A DNA stretch of 64,000 nucleotides from Arthrobacter sp. PvP023 (GCF_017832975.1 NZ_JAFIBI010000001.1:3100001-3164000), one strand, 5' to 3'; counted from the stretch's first letter, positions 8,975-18,047 are shown. Notes: generated by a model not told the origin, from the letters alone. Made by a program: numbers and translations.

Positions 8975-10273
8975 TCAGATTGATGCGGCCCTGTCCGCCG
9001 GCTTCGCGCGTCTCGTGATCCCGAGTCCCCTGGCTCCGATTTCGTTGAGGTCGTCCTCTTTGAAGCGGTTTTCCCAGTCGGTTTCGTAGTCTTCTTTGGG
9101 GAAGTCCGTGGGGCTTTCGCCGAGGCGGAAGCGTTCGGCGACGTTCTCGGCATAAGCGGCGTTTTTCGCGCACATCGGCGCGGCAGGGATGTAGATCACG
9201 TTACCCCAGCCCTTCTGGTTCTCAACCGGCTCCACACTGTGGATGAGGTCGGAGTGCCACCAGACGGAGTCCCCGGGTTCGACGTCCGGGATGCCGGAGA
9301 CTGCCTCCATGAGCAGCGGATGCCACTGCTCATCTGCTGCCAGGGCCATACCGGCCTCAGCCCCGCAGAGAGAGTCTTCCGGCACGTCGTCGAGGAGCGG
9401 CCGGATGAGCATGTAGGCCATGGCCGCTGGAATGGGCACTACGTGGAGTACACCCTGGTCGTGTTGCATCTGGGACATTGCGAGCCAGCCTTGGAAGCTG
9501 CGGAAGACGCTGCACATCGTCGATGACGGATATTCATCGACCTCCGTCCTATAGGCAGCGTCCCACGGGTCGTAGGAGGCGAAGTCGCCATGGAAGAGGG
9601 AGGAGAACACTTTCTGGTAGGCCGGGGTGAGCCAGCGCTCGACCGAGCCCGAGTCGGTGTGCGCGCCAAGTCCGTTCGAGGACGCTCCCGGCGGACGGCG
9701 GCGGATCCGGTCCGGGTACATCGTGTCCTGGTCCGGGTCGAACCAGGTCACTCCCTGGGACTCGCTCTTCCACTGCCGGTTCAGGAAACTCTGCACCTTG
9801 GCGGTGTGTTCGTGCTGGCGCGCTTCCATCTGTGCCGGCGACCAGTAGATCGGATAGATCTCGGGTTTTGATGCCTTCAATTTGCCGAAGAAGTTGTCTG
9901 CCGGGCCACGGTACTTCTCTTCGAAGTTGTTGCTGTCGACGTAGTCGACCAAAGACTGGTCCCAGTCCGTGGCTGTCTGTGCCGGGATCTGTCCGCGCAC
10001 CACGGCGCAACCGCGCCGCCGGATCAGGTCAAGGGTCTGCTGTGGCACGGTTCCATCTTCAATGTCCGTGTAGTTGACGATGGGCCATACGTTCTCGCCG
10101 CGGGCCTTCGCTGCCTTGATGTCGGCAACTTCTTCCGCGACGGCGGCTTCGATTGTCGCAAAGAGCGCGTTAACGTCACCGATTTGCGCGCGCAGTTTTT
10201 TCTTCACTGCCCGGATCGCCGCCGGCACATCCTCGGGCTGGGTCTCCCAGCTTGTCTGCTCCGGTGCATTCAT
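8975..10273 (-). CDS. DUF1479 family protein, predicted non-heme iron oxygenase-like
   Basis: 432 aa matching DUF1479 (YbiU-like) in length and content. Likely metal ligands: GLGAHTDSG (His205, Asp207) and a distal His in WWHSDLIHSV, i.e. the HxD...H pattern of Fe(II)/2-oxoglutarate dioxygenases. Other landmarks are RRGCAVVRG, NFFGKLKASKP and YPIYWSPAQ. Substrates of the family are not settled. It is transcribed divergently from the ROK regulator gene at 10387. Each of the two promoters is associated with one copy of an inverted repeat (10300-10322, 10356-10378), so repression by that regulator is a direct expectation. ATG 10273 is preceded by GAGGAGACC. Confidence 0.85.
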   Translation of the reverse strand: MNAPEQTSWETQPEDVPAAIRAVKKKLRAQIGDVNALFATIEAAVAEEVADIKAAKARGENVWPIVNYTDIEDGTVPQQTLDLIRRRGCAVVRGQIPAQTATDWDQSLVDYVDSNNFEEKYRGPADNFFGKLKASKPEIYPIYWSPAQMEARQHEHTAKVQSFLNRQWKSESQGVTWFDPDQDTMYPDRIRRRPPGASSNGLGAHTDSGSVERWLTPAYQKVFSSLFHGDFASYDPWDAAYRTEVDEYPSSTMCSVFRSFQGWLAMSQMQHDQGVLHVVPIPAAMAYMLIRPLLDDVPEDSLCGAEAGMALAADEQWHPLLMEAVSGIPDVEPGDSVWWHSDLIHSVEPVENQKGWGNVIYIPAAPMCAKNAAYAENVAERFRLGESPTDFPKEDYETDWENRFKEDDLNEIGARGLGITRRAKPADRAASI

Positions 10274-10299
10274 GTGTGGTCTCCTCGTAGTTCCTCAGA

Positions 10300-10322
10300 T
10301 TCAGTAATCACTCATTACTGAA
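10300..10322. promoter_or_regulatory. Operator-like inverted repeat, copy 1
   Basis: TTCAGTAAT, spacer CACTC, ATTACTGAA: perfect 9-bp arms. It falls just downstream of the predicted -10 of the DUF1479 promoter (minus strand), where a bound repressor would block transcription. With copy 2 it forms a pair with the same arms and the same 7-nt spacing between 8-bp half-sites. Confidence 0.7.
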
Positions 10323-10326
10323 CTGC

Positions 10327-10356
10327 TTGAATCGATAATAGCGCAACGCCTATGAT
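10327..10356 (+). promoter_or_regulatory. Predicted promoter of the ROK-AAA+ operon
   Basis: TTGAAT (10327-10332), 18-nt spacer, TATGAT (10351-10356) on the plus strand. Operator copy 2 starts at the last base of the -10 box, so the regulator could repress its own gene. Confidence 0.5.
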
Positions 10357-10364
10357 TGAGTAAA
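10335..10364 (-). promoter_or_regulatory. Predicted promoter of the DUF1479 gene
   Basis: On the minus strand TTTACT (10364-10359), 18-nt spacer, TATTAT (10340-10335). It is interleaved with the opposite promoter. Operator copy 2 overlaps its -35 box and copy 1 lies downstream of its -10 box. Confidence 0.5.
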
Positions 10365-10378
10365 GACTCCTTACTGAA
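10356..10378. promoter_or_regulatory. Operator-like inverted repeat, copy 2
   Basis: TTGAGTAA, 7-nt spacer, TTACTGAA: one mismatch in the left arm compared with copy 1. Both copies share ACTC inside the spacer. The copies start 56 bp apart, about five helical turns, compatible with cooperative binding or looping by an oligomeric regulator. It ends 8 nt before the ROK start codon. Confidence 0.65.
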
Positions 10379-10386
10379 AGGGAATT

Positions 10387-11496
10387 ATGTCTTCCTCAAC
10401 AGAAGCATCGCCGCGGCCGGGATTGCTCGCCACCATCACTGAAAACCGGTTCCTGGCGCTCTTGAGTGAGTCGGACGTTCCCTTGTCCCGGTCGGATATC
10501 GCGGTATTGTCCGGGATCTCAAAGCCCGCGATCTCGGACGCTGCACGGCGGCTGGAGGACGCTGGAGTCATTGTTTCAACGGGTGTCCGGGAAGGAAAGC
10601 GTGGAGGCGTCGCGGCCCTGTATGGGATCAACCCGGACCGAGGCCACTCAGTTTCCCTGGCATTGGATTCGGCCTTCGTCGCTGCGCGTTCCGTCCGGCT
10701 GGACGGAACAATGGCCTTCGACAAGACCGAACCGCTGCCGCACGATGCCAGCAGTGACTACGTGATCGCCGTCGCCAGCCGCCTGCTGGAATCCATTGTG
10801 AAGGCCACACCCACACCGTTGCTCGCGGTCGCTATCTCTGTTGCGGATCCCGTGGACCGCAGGACCGGCGACATCATTCCGATGGCCGATTCGGTTTTTC
10901 CGGCCGGTCATTTCAATCCGGTCCGTGACCTGAACATCCAAGCCGCAGAAACCAAGGTTGACAACGACGTGAACTGGGCGACCCTGGCCGAGCATTCCGT
11001 CGGCGAAATGATGGACGTGGACGATTTCCTGTTCGTCTATCTAGGTGCGGGCCTCGGAGCCGGACTATTTCTCGGCGGAAACCTCCAGCGCGGCGCGCGG
11101 GGCCTCGCAGGGGAAATTGGTCACCTGCGGGCACCCGGTGGCGAAGATCTCACCCGAACCCTGACGCGTCTCGGATTCGGAAACTCGGCCAGGGCTTACG
11201 GTCTCGACCTGGAAGCGTCCAAGGAACTATTCTCCGGACCCGGGCCCGCGCCGAGCACTCGTGAAGCCTTGGACAATCTGGCTGTAGCCATCGCGAACAT
11301 GGTGACGCTACTGAATCCAAGCGCCGTCGTTCTGGGTGGCCCTCTCGCCGGCCTGAAACCGTTGGTGAAATACCTCTCCGTCACCGTCCCCGGCCTAAGC
11401 CTCGACCGCGTCGACGTTGTCGTCGGAACCCGCACGCCGCTGGATGGAGCGACCCACGAGGCCCATCGCATGGCCCGCGCGAGGCTGGGTTTCTGA
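10387..11496 (+). CDS. ROK family transcriptional regulator
   Basis: 369 aa. Residues ~20-80 form a winged helix-turn-helix (LSRSDIAVLSGISKPAISDA, then GVREGKRGGVAALYG, the wing). The rest is a ROK sugar-kinase-like domain: ETKVDNDVNWATLAEH carries the Asp used as catalytic base in ROK kinases, LYLGAGLGAG-like VYLGAGLGAGLFLGG is the phosphate loop, and GLAGEIGHLRA matches the ROK signature. The CxCGxxGC zinc motif that normally follows is absent (APGGEDLTRTLTRLGFG instead), so ligand sensing may differ. GGGAATT precedes ATG 10387. The stop overlaps the ATPase start (TGATG). It likely controls both divergent promoters. Confidence 0.88.
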   Translation: MSSSTEASPRPGLLATITENRFLALLSESDVPLSRSDIAVLSGISKPAISDAARRLEDAGVIVSTGVREGKRGGVAALYGINPDRGHSVSLALDSAFVAARSVRLDGTMAFDKTEPLPHDASSDYVIAVASRLLESIVKATPTPLLAVAISVADPVDRRTGDIIPMADSVFPAGHFNPVRDLNIQAAETKVDNDVNWATLAEHSVGEMMDVDDFLFVYLGAGLGAGLFLGGNLQRGARGLAGEIGHLRAPGGEDLTRTLTRLGFGNSARAYGLDLEASKELFSGPGPAPSTREALDNLAVAIANMVTLLNPSAVVLGGPLAGLKPLVKYLSVTVPGLSLDRVDVVVGTRTPLDGATHEAHRMARARLGF

Positions 11497-13379
11497 TGGA
11501 CTCGTTGGTGCATCAACCTGGGCTACCCGCATGGGTCCGCGAAATCGACCTTGCATTTCCCGTGACATCCCAGTTCATCGTTGCCGGAAACATCCGGGAC
11601 ATTCACCTCGTTCGCAAGTCTGCGGACTCTGCGGCTCATGTGCTGACCACATCCGAGGTGATCGTCGGTCTGTTGATCCGTCGTCGCTACGACCTCGTCT
11701 ACTCGTATGATCCAGTGGACGGTATCCGGTTGGAGTACCACGGAACCGAAGTGGATCCGGAGTCATTCTTCTCCTCAACACATCTCGGGCGTGCCACAGC
11801 CTCAACAACAGGCCGGCTGGCAGACCTGATCAGAAATGCTCGCGCGCCGGGAGCTCCCCGGGTCGCGGTGGTCATCGCTTATGCGTCCCGTCTGTGGGCA
11901 GAGGAACCACACGCCGGCCCGGACCTCCGGGGGTTGTTTGCCGCCGCAGAAAAACGTGCCAACAGCAATGACGGCGAAGACCAGCTCAGGAACAACCCGG
12001 GGCGGTTCGACTGCGGCATTTTTTGGCTCGCCGACGAGGCCCAGGACGCACCACAATGGCTGTCTCGCGCATCCGGCGTGCGTCTAGTGCATATTCCGTT
12101 GCCCTCCCTCGGGCTACGCAAGTCAGGCGCCGGGCTCTTTCTTCGCCGCATGGATGACCCGGCAAGGACGGACGCCGCGGCGGCAAGTGCCGCAGAGACC
12201 GTCCTGGCAGATCTCTCGCAAGGCATGACCCTCCGCGAGATCGACAGCGTCGTCACACTGGCCATCGAGCAGGGAATAGACATCACACGAATCGATGAGG
12301 CGCTCAGAAGCTACCGGCTCGGCGTCCTGGAGAGCCCGTGGGGAGATCCACTGCTCCTTCAGCGCCTCAAACGGGGAACCGACAGCATCGGCCGGCGCGT
12401 TCTCGGGCAGCCAAGGGCGATCCAACAAGCCCTCACCGTTCTCACCCGGTCAGCGATGGGTTTGACCGGGGCGCACGTCGGAAACGCCTCCGGGCGGCCG
12501 CAAGGAATATTGTTTTTCGCGGGTCCCACCGGTGTGGGCAAAACCGAGCTCGCGAAAGCCCTCGCCGAGACACTGTTCGGAGCCGAGGACGCCTATATCC
12601 GCTTTGATATGAGTGAATTTTCGGCTGAGCACAGCGAAGCGCGGCTGATCGGCGCACCTCCGGGATACGTTGGCCACTCCGCCGGAGGCGAGCTGACAAA
12701 CGCTGTGCGTGATCGACCTTTCTCCATCCTCCTGTTCGATGAAATTGAAAAGGCGCACCCGCGGATCCTCGATAAATTCCTGCAGATTCTGGAAGACGGC
12801 CGTTTGACCGACGGATCTGGCGAAACCGTCTACTTCAGTGAGACTGTCATCGTTTTCACCTCCAATCTCGGCACTTACCGGTCATCCAGCGAAGCTGGCG
12901 CGTCCGATAACTTCGCCCGCTGGGGCGACCCCTACCGCGACACCGAAGCGAAGGTCCGACGTGCCATTGAAGTGCACTTCACTGAACAACTCCAGCGCCC
13001 CGAGCTACTAAGCCGCATCGGAGACAACATCGTCGTCTTCGACTTCATCTCCGAAGCGGTCGCACGCGAGCTCGTCCGAAAATACCTCTCCGCCGTCATC
13101 CGGCGCGTGCAAACACGCCATGGCATCACCCTGCGGATACTCCCGGACGTTTCAAACACCATCGAAGAAAATGCCGTCGAGAACCTCGCCTTCGGCGGCC
13201 GTGGCGTCGGCTCAATAGTTGAAACACTCTTCGTCAACCCGCTCACCCGAGCGCTCATATCGGCAGAAAAATCTGCGCAAGCGCTGGCGGCCAGCCAGCT
13301 GACTCGACTCGAGTCGTCCTGGGAACTGAGGCTCACCAGCAGCGACGACAACCAGCCATTTACATCCAAGCACTTCTAA
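11496..13379 (+). CDS. AAA+ ATPase: degenerate N-terminal ATPase-like half plus active ClpA/B-type C-terminal module
   Basis: 627 aa. Residues 336-600 match the second ATPase module of ClpA/ClpB: Walker A GPTGVGKT (343-350), RFDMSEF, RLIGAPPGYVGH with the aromatic pore loop (~390), Walker B ILLFDEIEKAHP (from 411), sensor 1 TSNLG (455-459) and a sensor-2-like GGRGVGSIVE. The N-terminal ~280 residues are not a Clp N-domain. They have an AAA-like strand pattern (FIVAGNIRDIHLV, PRVAVVIAYASRLW, IFWLADEAQDAPQWL, VHIPLP, then a helical lid) without a Walker A loop. This suggests a two-ring or pseudo-ATPase architecture. The start overlaps the ROK stop by one base, so production is coupled to the regulator. 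No peptidase or obvious substrate gene adjoins. The function is unknown; a remodelling or protein-unfolding role is inferred. Confidence 0.82.
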   Translation: MDSLVHQPGLPAWVREIDLAFPVTSQFIVAGNIRDIHLVRKSADSAAHVLTTSEVIVGLLIRRRYDLVYSYDPVDGIRLEYHGTEVDPESFFSSTHLGRATASTTGRLADLIRNARAPGAPRVAVVIAYASRLWAEEPHAGPDLRGLFAAAEKRANSNDGEDQLRNNPGRFDCGIFWLADEAQDAPQWLSRASGVRLVHIPLPSLGLRKSGAGLFLRRMDDPARTDAAAASAAETVLADLSQGMTLREIDSVVTLAIEQGIDITRIDEALRSYRLGVLESPWGDPLLLQRLKRGTDSIGRRVLGQPRAIQQALTVLTRSAMGLTGAHVGNASGRPQGILFFAGPTGVGKTELAKALAETLFGAEDAYIRFDMSEFSAEHSEARLIGAPPGYVGHSAGGELTNAVRDRPFSILLFDEIEKAHPRILDKFLQILEDGRLTDGSGETVYFSETVIVFTSNLGTYRSSSEAGASDNFARWGDPYRDTEAKVRRAIEVHFTEQLQRPELLSRIGDNIVVFDFISEAVARELVRKYLSAVIRRVQTRHGITLRILPDVSNTIEENAVENLAFGGRGVGSIVETLFVNPLTRALISAEKSAQALAASQLTRLESSWELRLTSSDDNQPFTSKHF

Positions 13380-13887
13380 TCCTGGACGGGACACAGATGG
13401 GGGCGTGCATCCCTCAGTCGGTGTCGAGGCGGTTTACCCACTTGGCAGCAACCAAGGTCGAGCGTCCCGGCACACCGAGCCGCTCCCGCCGGGCGCAGAG
13501 CCGTGTTGCGGCATGCCACAGAATCTCTTAGCGTCATGCCGCCCTGCTCCCCCACCGGTCCGACCGATGTACGACCGAGTACGAAGCCAAGAGTGGACAT
13601 TGTCCACACTCTCGTTTTGCCACATTCCCACTCTTAACCGGGTATCACGCGGGCTTCGCCATTGTGACGGAAGGTTCAATATCGGCGTTCAACGCAGGCC
13701 TGGGCCAGGAGGCGCTTCGCTAAATCTTGCTGATCCACATCAGTCGCCATGGGATCTCATGGTTCCGCTCATGATCAGGCCTCCGCCAGGCAACACCCGG
13801 CGTGTCAGGCCAGCCCCGGATCCACCGCTATTCAGACAGTCCCGCACGGTTCCCACACCGGGAGGTCCTCCGGATGTGGGCCGTCGA
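13380..13887. other. 508-nt gap without a convincing gene
   Basis: It lies between the convergent AAA+ gene and the carboxymuconolactone decarboxylase family gene. The reading frames here match nothing I recognise. It contains a perfect 15-nt palindrome, GTGGACA-T-TGTCCAC (13593-13607), and on the minus strand short scraps reminiscent of a transposase N-terminus (see rejected items). It is probably decayed DNA between two accessory segments. Confidence 0.5.
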
Positions 13888-14208
13888 TTAGTTTTTGAAG
13901 ACTTCCTTGGCGACCATGATTGCCTGCATGGCCTTGGGCCAGCCGGCGTAGAAGGCCAGGTGGATGATGGCTTCTTTGAGTTCGGTTTCTGTCAGTCCGT
14001 TGACCTGGGCCCGGGCGAGGTGTCCGCGGAGCTGGTCGGTGCTTGCGCTGGTGACGAGGCTGGCAACCGTGATGAGGCTGCGTTCCCGTGGGGAGAGTTC
14101 GGTGCGCTCCCAGATGTCTCCGAAGAGTACGCCGTCGGTGAGTTCGACGAGTTTGGGGGCGAAGTCGCCGATGAGCTGTTGGGCGCGGGTCTGGTTCGTG
14201 TCGGTCAT
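13888..14208 (-). CDS. Carboxymuconolactone decarboxylase family protein
   Basis: 106 aa, the size of a single CMD/AhpD-like domain. Landmarks: FGDIWERTELSPRERSLIT, then LRGHLARAQVNGLTETELKE and HLAFYAGWPKAMQA. No CxxC is present, so it is of the gamma-CMD/non-peroxidase type rather than AhpD. It heads away from a flavodoxin, an aldo/keto reductase and a (now disrupted) cupin, all on the same strand. This combination recurs in bacterial genomes as a small redox/detoxification group. Its reaction in this setting is unknown. It is the most downstream gene of the group. Confidence 0.9.
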   Translation of the reverse strand: MTDTNQTRAQQLIGDFAPKLVELTDGVLFGDIWERTELSPRERSLITVASLVTSASTDQLRGHLARAQVNGLTETELKEAIIHLAFYAGWPKAMQAIMVAKEVFKN

Positions 14209-14256
14209 GAGGATGGTCCTTCCGGGTGAATGGCGGCTTGATGATGTGGCGTGCGG

Positions 14257-14967
14257 TCAGGTTTGAAGGAGGCCGGTGCGGCGAAGCCACGAGTCGACGT
14301 CCGCCCCTGCGTTTTGGACTTCTTCGCCCCGTACGGCGAGCCCTTCGGCGATGACGGCGCCTGGGCAGGATCGGGCGTAGTCACGTTCCGTGGTTCCCAG
14401 CGCGCTCATGGCGTGGGTGGTGACGGGATGGATGGTCTTGCCTGTGAAGTCGTGGCTTTCGGCGAACGTGGTCATGATCATCGGTGCCCTGACGTTCCAG
14501 ATTCCGCTGGCAAGGAGCACGGTGTCGTATCCTCCTATGGAGGACAGCGGGTTGGCGATGCCGGGGCGGGCGTCGTTGTTCTGCTCGCGGACGTTCTGTG
14601 CCACCGTGGCGTCGTAACTGTCCGGGTAGGGATCAGCCGCCTCGATCCGGTGAACGTCGCAGCCTGTCCGGTCCCGGATCATGCCGGCGAGGACTTCGGT
14701 GTTACCGACGGTGAGGTTGGTGCGGCCGCCGTTGTAGTAGTTCTCCCCTGCACGTGAAAAGTAGACCAGCAGGATTCGGCTGCTGTTTCCCGGGGGAACG
14801 AGGGTATTCGGTGCGGAGCGGGCATCTGGCTTAGGCATGGTTGTGGTTTCCGGGTCAGTTCTTGGTGGGGCGCATCCCGATATGGCGGCGCCGGCAAGTG
14901 TGCTGACCAGCGCTCCGGCCCCAATTTTGAGCATCGAGCGTCGGCCAACGACGTGCAGTGTGGTCAT
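14257..14967 (-). CDS. Exported lipoprotein flavodoxin
   Basis: 236 aa. The N-terminus has twin arginines (RRSMLKIGAGALVSTLAG, residues 9-26) and a lipobox-like AAISGC with Cys32, i.e. a Tat-type signal with lipid anchoring. The mature part is a long-chain flavodoxin: ILLVYFSRAGENYYNGG (the FMN phosphate loop), TVGNTEVLAGMI, PYPDSYD and TVLLASGIWNVRAPM. A membrane-anchored flavodoxin outside the cytoplasm would exchange electrons with membrane partners; this is inference. It is 11 nt from the aldo/keto reductase and part of the same run of minus-strand genes. Confidence 0.87.
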   Translation of the reverse strand: MTTLHVVGRRSMLKIGAGALVSTLAGAAISGCAPPRTDPETTTMPKPDARSAPNTLVPPGNSSRILLVYFSRAGENYYNGGRTNLTVGNTEVLAGMIRDRTGCDVHRIEAADPYPDSYDATVAQNVREQNNDARPGIANPLSSIGGYDTVLLASGIWNVRAPMIMTTFAESHDFTGKTIHPVTTHAMSALGTTERDYARSCPGAVIAEGLAVRGEEVQNAGADVDSWLRRTGLLQT

Positions 14968-14978
14968 GGGGGCTGGGA

Positions 14979-16047
<1,069 letters not shown>

Positions 16048-17518
16048 GAGCCTGTCAAGTTCTTTGTGTAAGTGAGGTGCTGGCTCATCGGTTCAGGTAA
16101 GGTCCGAGCCGGTCGGGATAGTTCAGAACGAGGACGCCGAGGGCTTCACTCCAACCTTGCGTGAAGGTTCCTTCAACGAGTTTTTCTACACTCTTCCGGT
16201 TGCTGCGGGTCCTTGAGTCCAGTTTGGACCGTTCCCTGGCGCGTTTGTCTTCGATGTTGCAGATGGCGAGCCAGAGCAGTTTCACGGCGGCCTGGTCGTT
16301 GGGGAAGTGTCCGCGGTTCTTGATGATCTTCCGCAGTTGGTAGTTGAGCGACTCGATGGCGTTGGTTGTGTAGATGATCCGTCGCACCGGCGGCGGGAAA
16401 GCCAGGAACGGGGTGAACTTCTCCCAGCCGTTGCGCCAGGTCCGCACCGTTGCCGGGTATTTCCGTCCGAGCTCGGAGGCCTCGAAGGAATCGAGTTCGT
16501 CCTGCGCGGCGTCGGCGGTCGGGGCGGTGTAAATCGGCCTGAGAGCCGCTGCGACCCTTTTCCGGTCCTGATAGCTGATGAACCGCATCGAGGCGCGGAT
16601 CAGGTGCACCACACAGGTCTGGACCGTCGCCGCCGGCCACGTCCCGGCGACAGCCTCGGGGAACCCGGTGAGCCCGTCGCAGCAGACAATGAGGACGTCT
16701 TTGATGCCGCGGTTGGCGAGTTCCGCGCAGACGCCGGCCCAGGATTTCGCGCCTTCGCTGGCCTCGACCCAGATGCCCAGGACGTGCTTGATGCCCTCCA
16801 TGTCCACGCCCACGGCGATGTGCGCGGCACGGTTCTGGACCTGGTGCCCGTCACGGACCTTGATGACGATCGCGTCCAGATAGAGGATCGGATAGATCGG
16901 ATCCAGTGGGCGTTTCTGCCACTCCAGCACTTCATCGAGGACCGAATCGGTGATCTTCGAGATGGTCTCCTGGGACAGCTCGGTTCCGAGCGTGGACTCC
17001 AGATGATGGGCAATGTCGCGGACCGTCATCCCGCCGGCGTAAAGGCTGATGATCATGTCATCCAGGCCGGCGGTCCGGCGCGCACCCTTGGGAACCAGAT
17101 GCGGGCTGAACGACCCGTCACGGTCCCGCGGCACAGCCAGGTCCACGTCCCCGGCAGAAGTCCCCAGCGTCTTCGGATACGACCCGTTGCGCGAATTGGG
17201 CAGGAACCGTCCGACCGGATCACCCTTGTCATAGCCCAGGTGCCCGGTCAGCTCGGCTTGCAGCCCGCGTTCGAGAGAGGCCTTGATCAGCTGCTGGACA
17301 AAACCGTCCTTGCCATCGAGCTCGAGCCTGCCGGAATCGATCTGCGCCATCAGCTCATCAAAGGCGCCGGAGGCCTTCAAAGCATCCATGCTCCCGGCCG
17401 CCGCAGCCCTGCGTGCCAGCTCCTCCGGAAGCACTTCACGGGGTTCAGTCATAGCCACAATGATTCTCCAATCACCCCACCGGCTACATCCCTCCTACAC
17501 AATCAATCTGACACCCTC
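16048..17518 (-). mobile_element. IS256-family insertion sequence, 1471 bp
   Basis: Terminal inverted repeats are visible: GAGCCTGTCAAGTTCTTTGT... at the left end (16048-16071), and the reverse complement of 17495-17518 reads GAGGGTGTCAGATTGATTGT...; 17 of 24 positions agree. The flanks carry CCGGGCCGC (16039-16047) and CCGGCCGC (17519-17526), an 8-bp target duplication differing by one inserted G. A single transposase gene fills the element. It sits inside the cupin coding sequence. The near-intact duplication and complete transposase suggest a fairly recent insertion. Confidence 0.88.
16085..17458 (-). CDS. IS256 family transposase (Mutator-like DDE)
   Basis: 457 aa, full length. The DDE catalytic residues are in the family context: Asp in LYLDAIVIKVRDG, Asp in VCCDGLTGFPEA and Glu in TTNAIESLN, with the Mutator-type signature MTVRDIAHHLESTLG and NSRNGSYPKT upstream. 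An alternative start (MTEPREVL) lies two codons in. The stop is 37 nt inside the left terminal repeat. Nothing suggests inactivation. Confidence 0.95.
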   Translation of the reverse strand: MAMTEPREVLPEELARRAAAAGSMDALKASGAFDELMAQIDSGRLELDGKDGFVQQLIKASLERGLQAELTGHLGYDKGDPVGRFLPNSRNGSYPKTLGTSAGDVDLAVPRDRDGSFSPHLVPKGARRTAGLDDMIISLYAGGMTVRDIAHHLESTLGTELSQETISKITDSVLDEVLEWQKRPLDPIYPILYLDAIVIKVRDGHQVQNRAAHIAVGVDMEGIKHVLGIWVEASEGAKSWAGVCAELANRGIKDVLIVCCDGLTGFPEAVAGTWPAATVQTCVVHLIRASMRFISYQDRKRVAAALRPIYTAPTADAAQDELDSFEASELGRKYPATVRTWRNGWEKFTPFLAFPPPVRRIIYTTNAIESLNYQLRKIIKNRGHFPNDQAAVKLLWLAICNIEDKRARERSKLDSRTRSNRKSVEKLVEGTFTQGWSEALGVLVLNYPDRLGPYLNR

Positions 17519-17526
17519 CCGGCCGC

Positions 17527-17714
17527 ATGAGGATGACGGTGCCATCACGTGTTGCCACGATCCCGGCACCCTCAGTGCAGTGCAGAGTTTGCCCGAGCGG
17601 ATGGGAATGCCAGTTGGTCCGCGCTCCCGGAGTGAAGTGCACCAGCGCGGCAATGAGCCGCGATGGTGAGTCCCCCGCGCTGGCCACGTACGCCTGGAAC
17701 GGGGCGGCGGCTGC
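17527..17714 (-). pseudogene. 5' part of the same cupin gene, fused in frame to an integrase fragment
   Basis: Encodes FQAYVASAGDSPSRLIAAL, VHFTPGARTNWHSHPLGQT, then LHCTEGAGIVATRDG and VILMRPG, the metal-binding first half of a cupin (WHSHPLGQ) up to the IS256 target site. Removing the IS and one target copy joins MRPG to GDTVHTP. The expected cupin N-terminus (about 30-40 residues) is missing: the frame upstream instead encodes a tyrosine-recombinase N-terminus. So the gene suffered a second, independent rearrangement. Confidence 0.8.
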
Positions 17715-18038
17715 GCCGCTGAACACGAACTCCCGTCCAGGCTTGCGGAGCGTCAGGACGCCGGTCCGCTTGAAGTCGCTCAGCAAGTAGATCGCCTTCA
17801 TCCACCGATACGAGGTCGCCTCGCTCAGCGGGTGCGAGCGGATGTGGAGCACGTCTTCCAAGAAGTCCATGCCGTGCTCGACGCTGAAAGCATCTGCCGG
17901 CATCGCGCCTGAATGCCTGCACAACTTGTCCCACACGATGCGGTACTGCGTGATGACAGACGGCTTGTAATTACGTCGCTCCATCTCCACGATGATCGCC
18001 CCCACGAGATCGGCGACGGTGACAATCTGGTCCTCCAT
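17715..18038 (-). pseudogene. N-terminal fragment of a tyrosine recombinase/integrase
   Basis: About 108 residues from ATG 18038 (preceded by GGAGGGATGCA) resemble the SAM-like core-binding domain of phage-type integrases: VADLVGAIIVEMERRNYKPS, QYRIVWDKLCRHSG and SYRWMKAIYLLSDFKRTG. No catalytic domain follows; the frame passes directly into cupin sequence near 17715. The whole chimeric frame runs 18038-17484 (184 aa) and ends inside the IS256 right end. It could be expressed as a chimera but is unlikely to be functional. Confidence 0.65.
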
Positions 18039-18047
18039 TGCATCCCT

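Noticed and set aside
13434..13679. Minus-strand scraps (RNTALRPAG and, in another frame, AAKWVNR) recalling an IS481-type transposase N-terminus
   Set aside because: Short, in different frames and without catalytic parts; could be chance in GC-rich DNA.
13405..14229. 274-aa plus-strand open frame
   Set aside because: Lies largely antisense to the CMD family gene and matches nothing; a GC-bias shadow.
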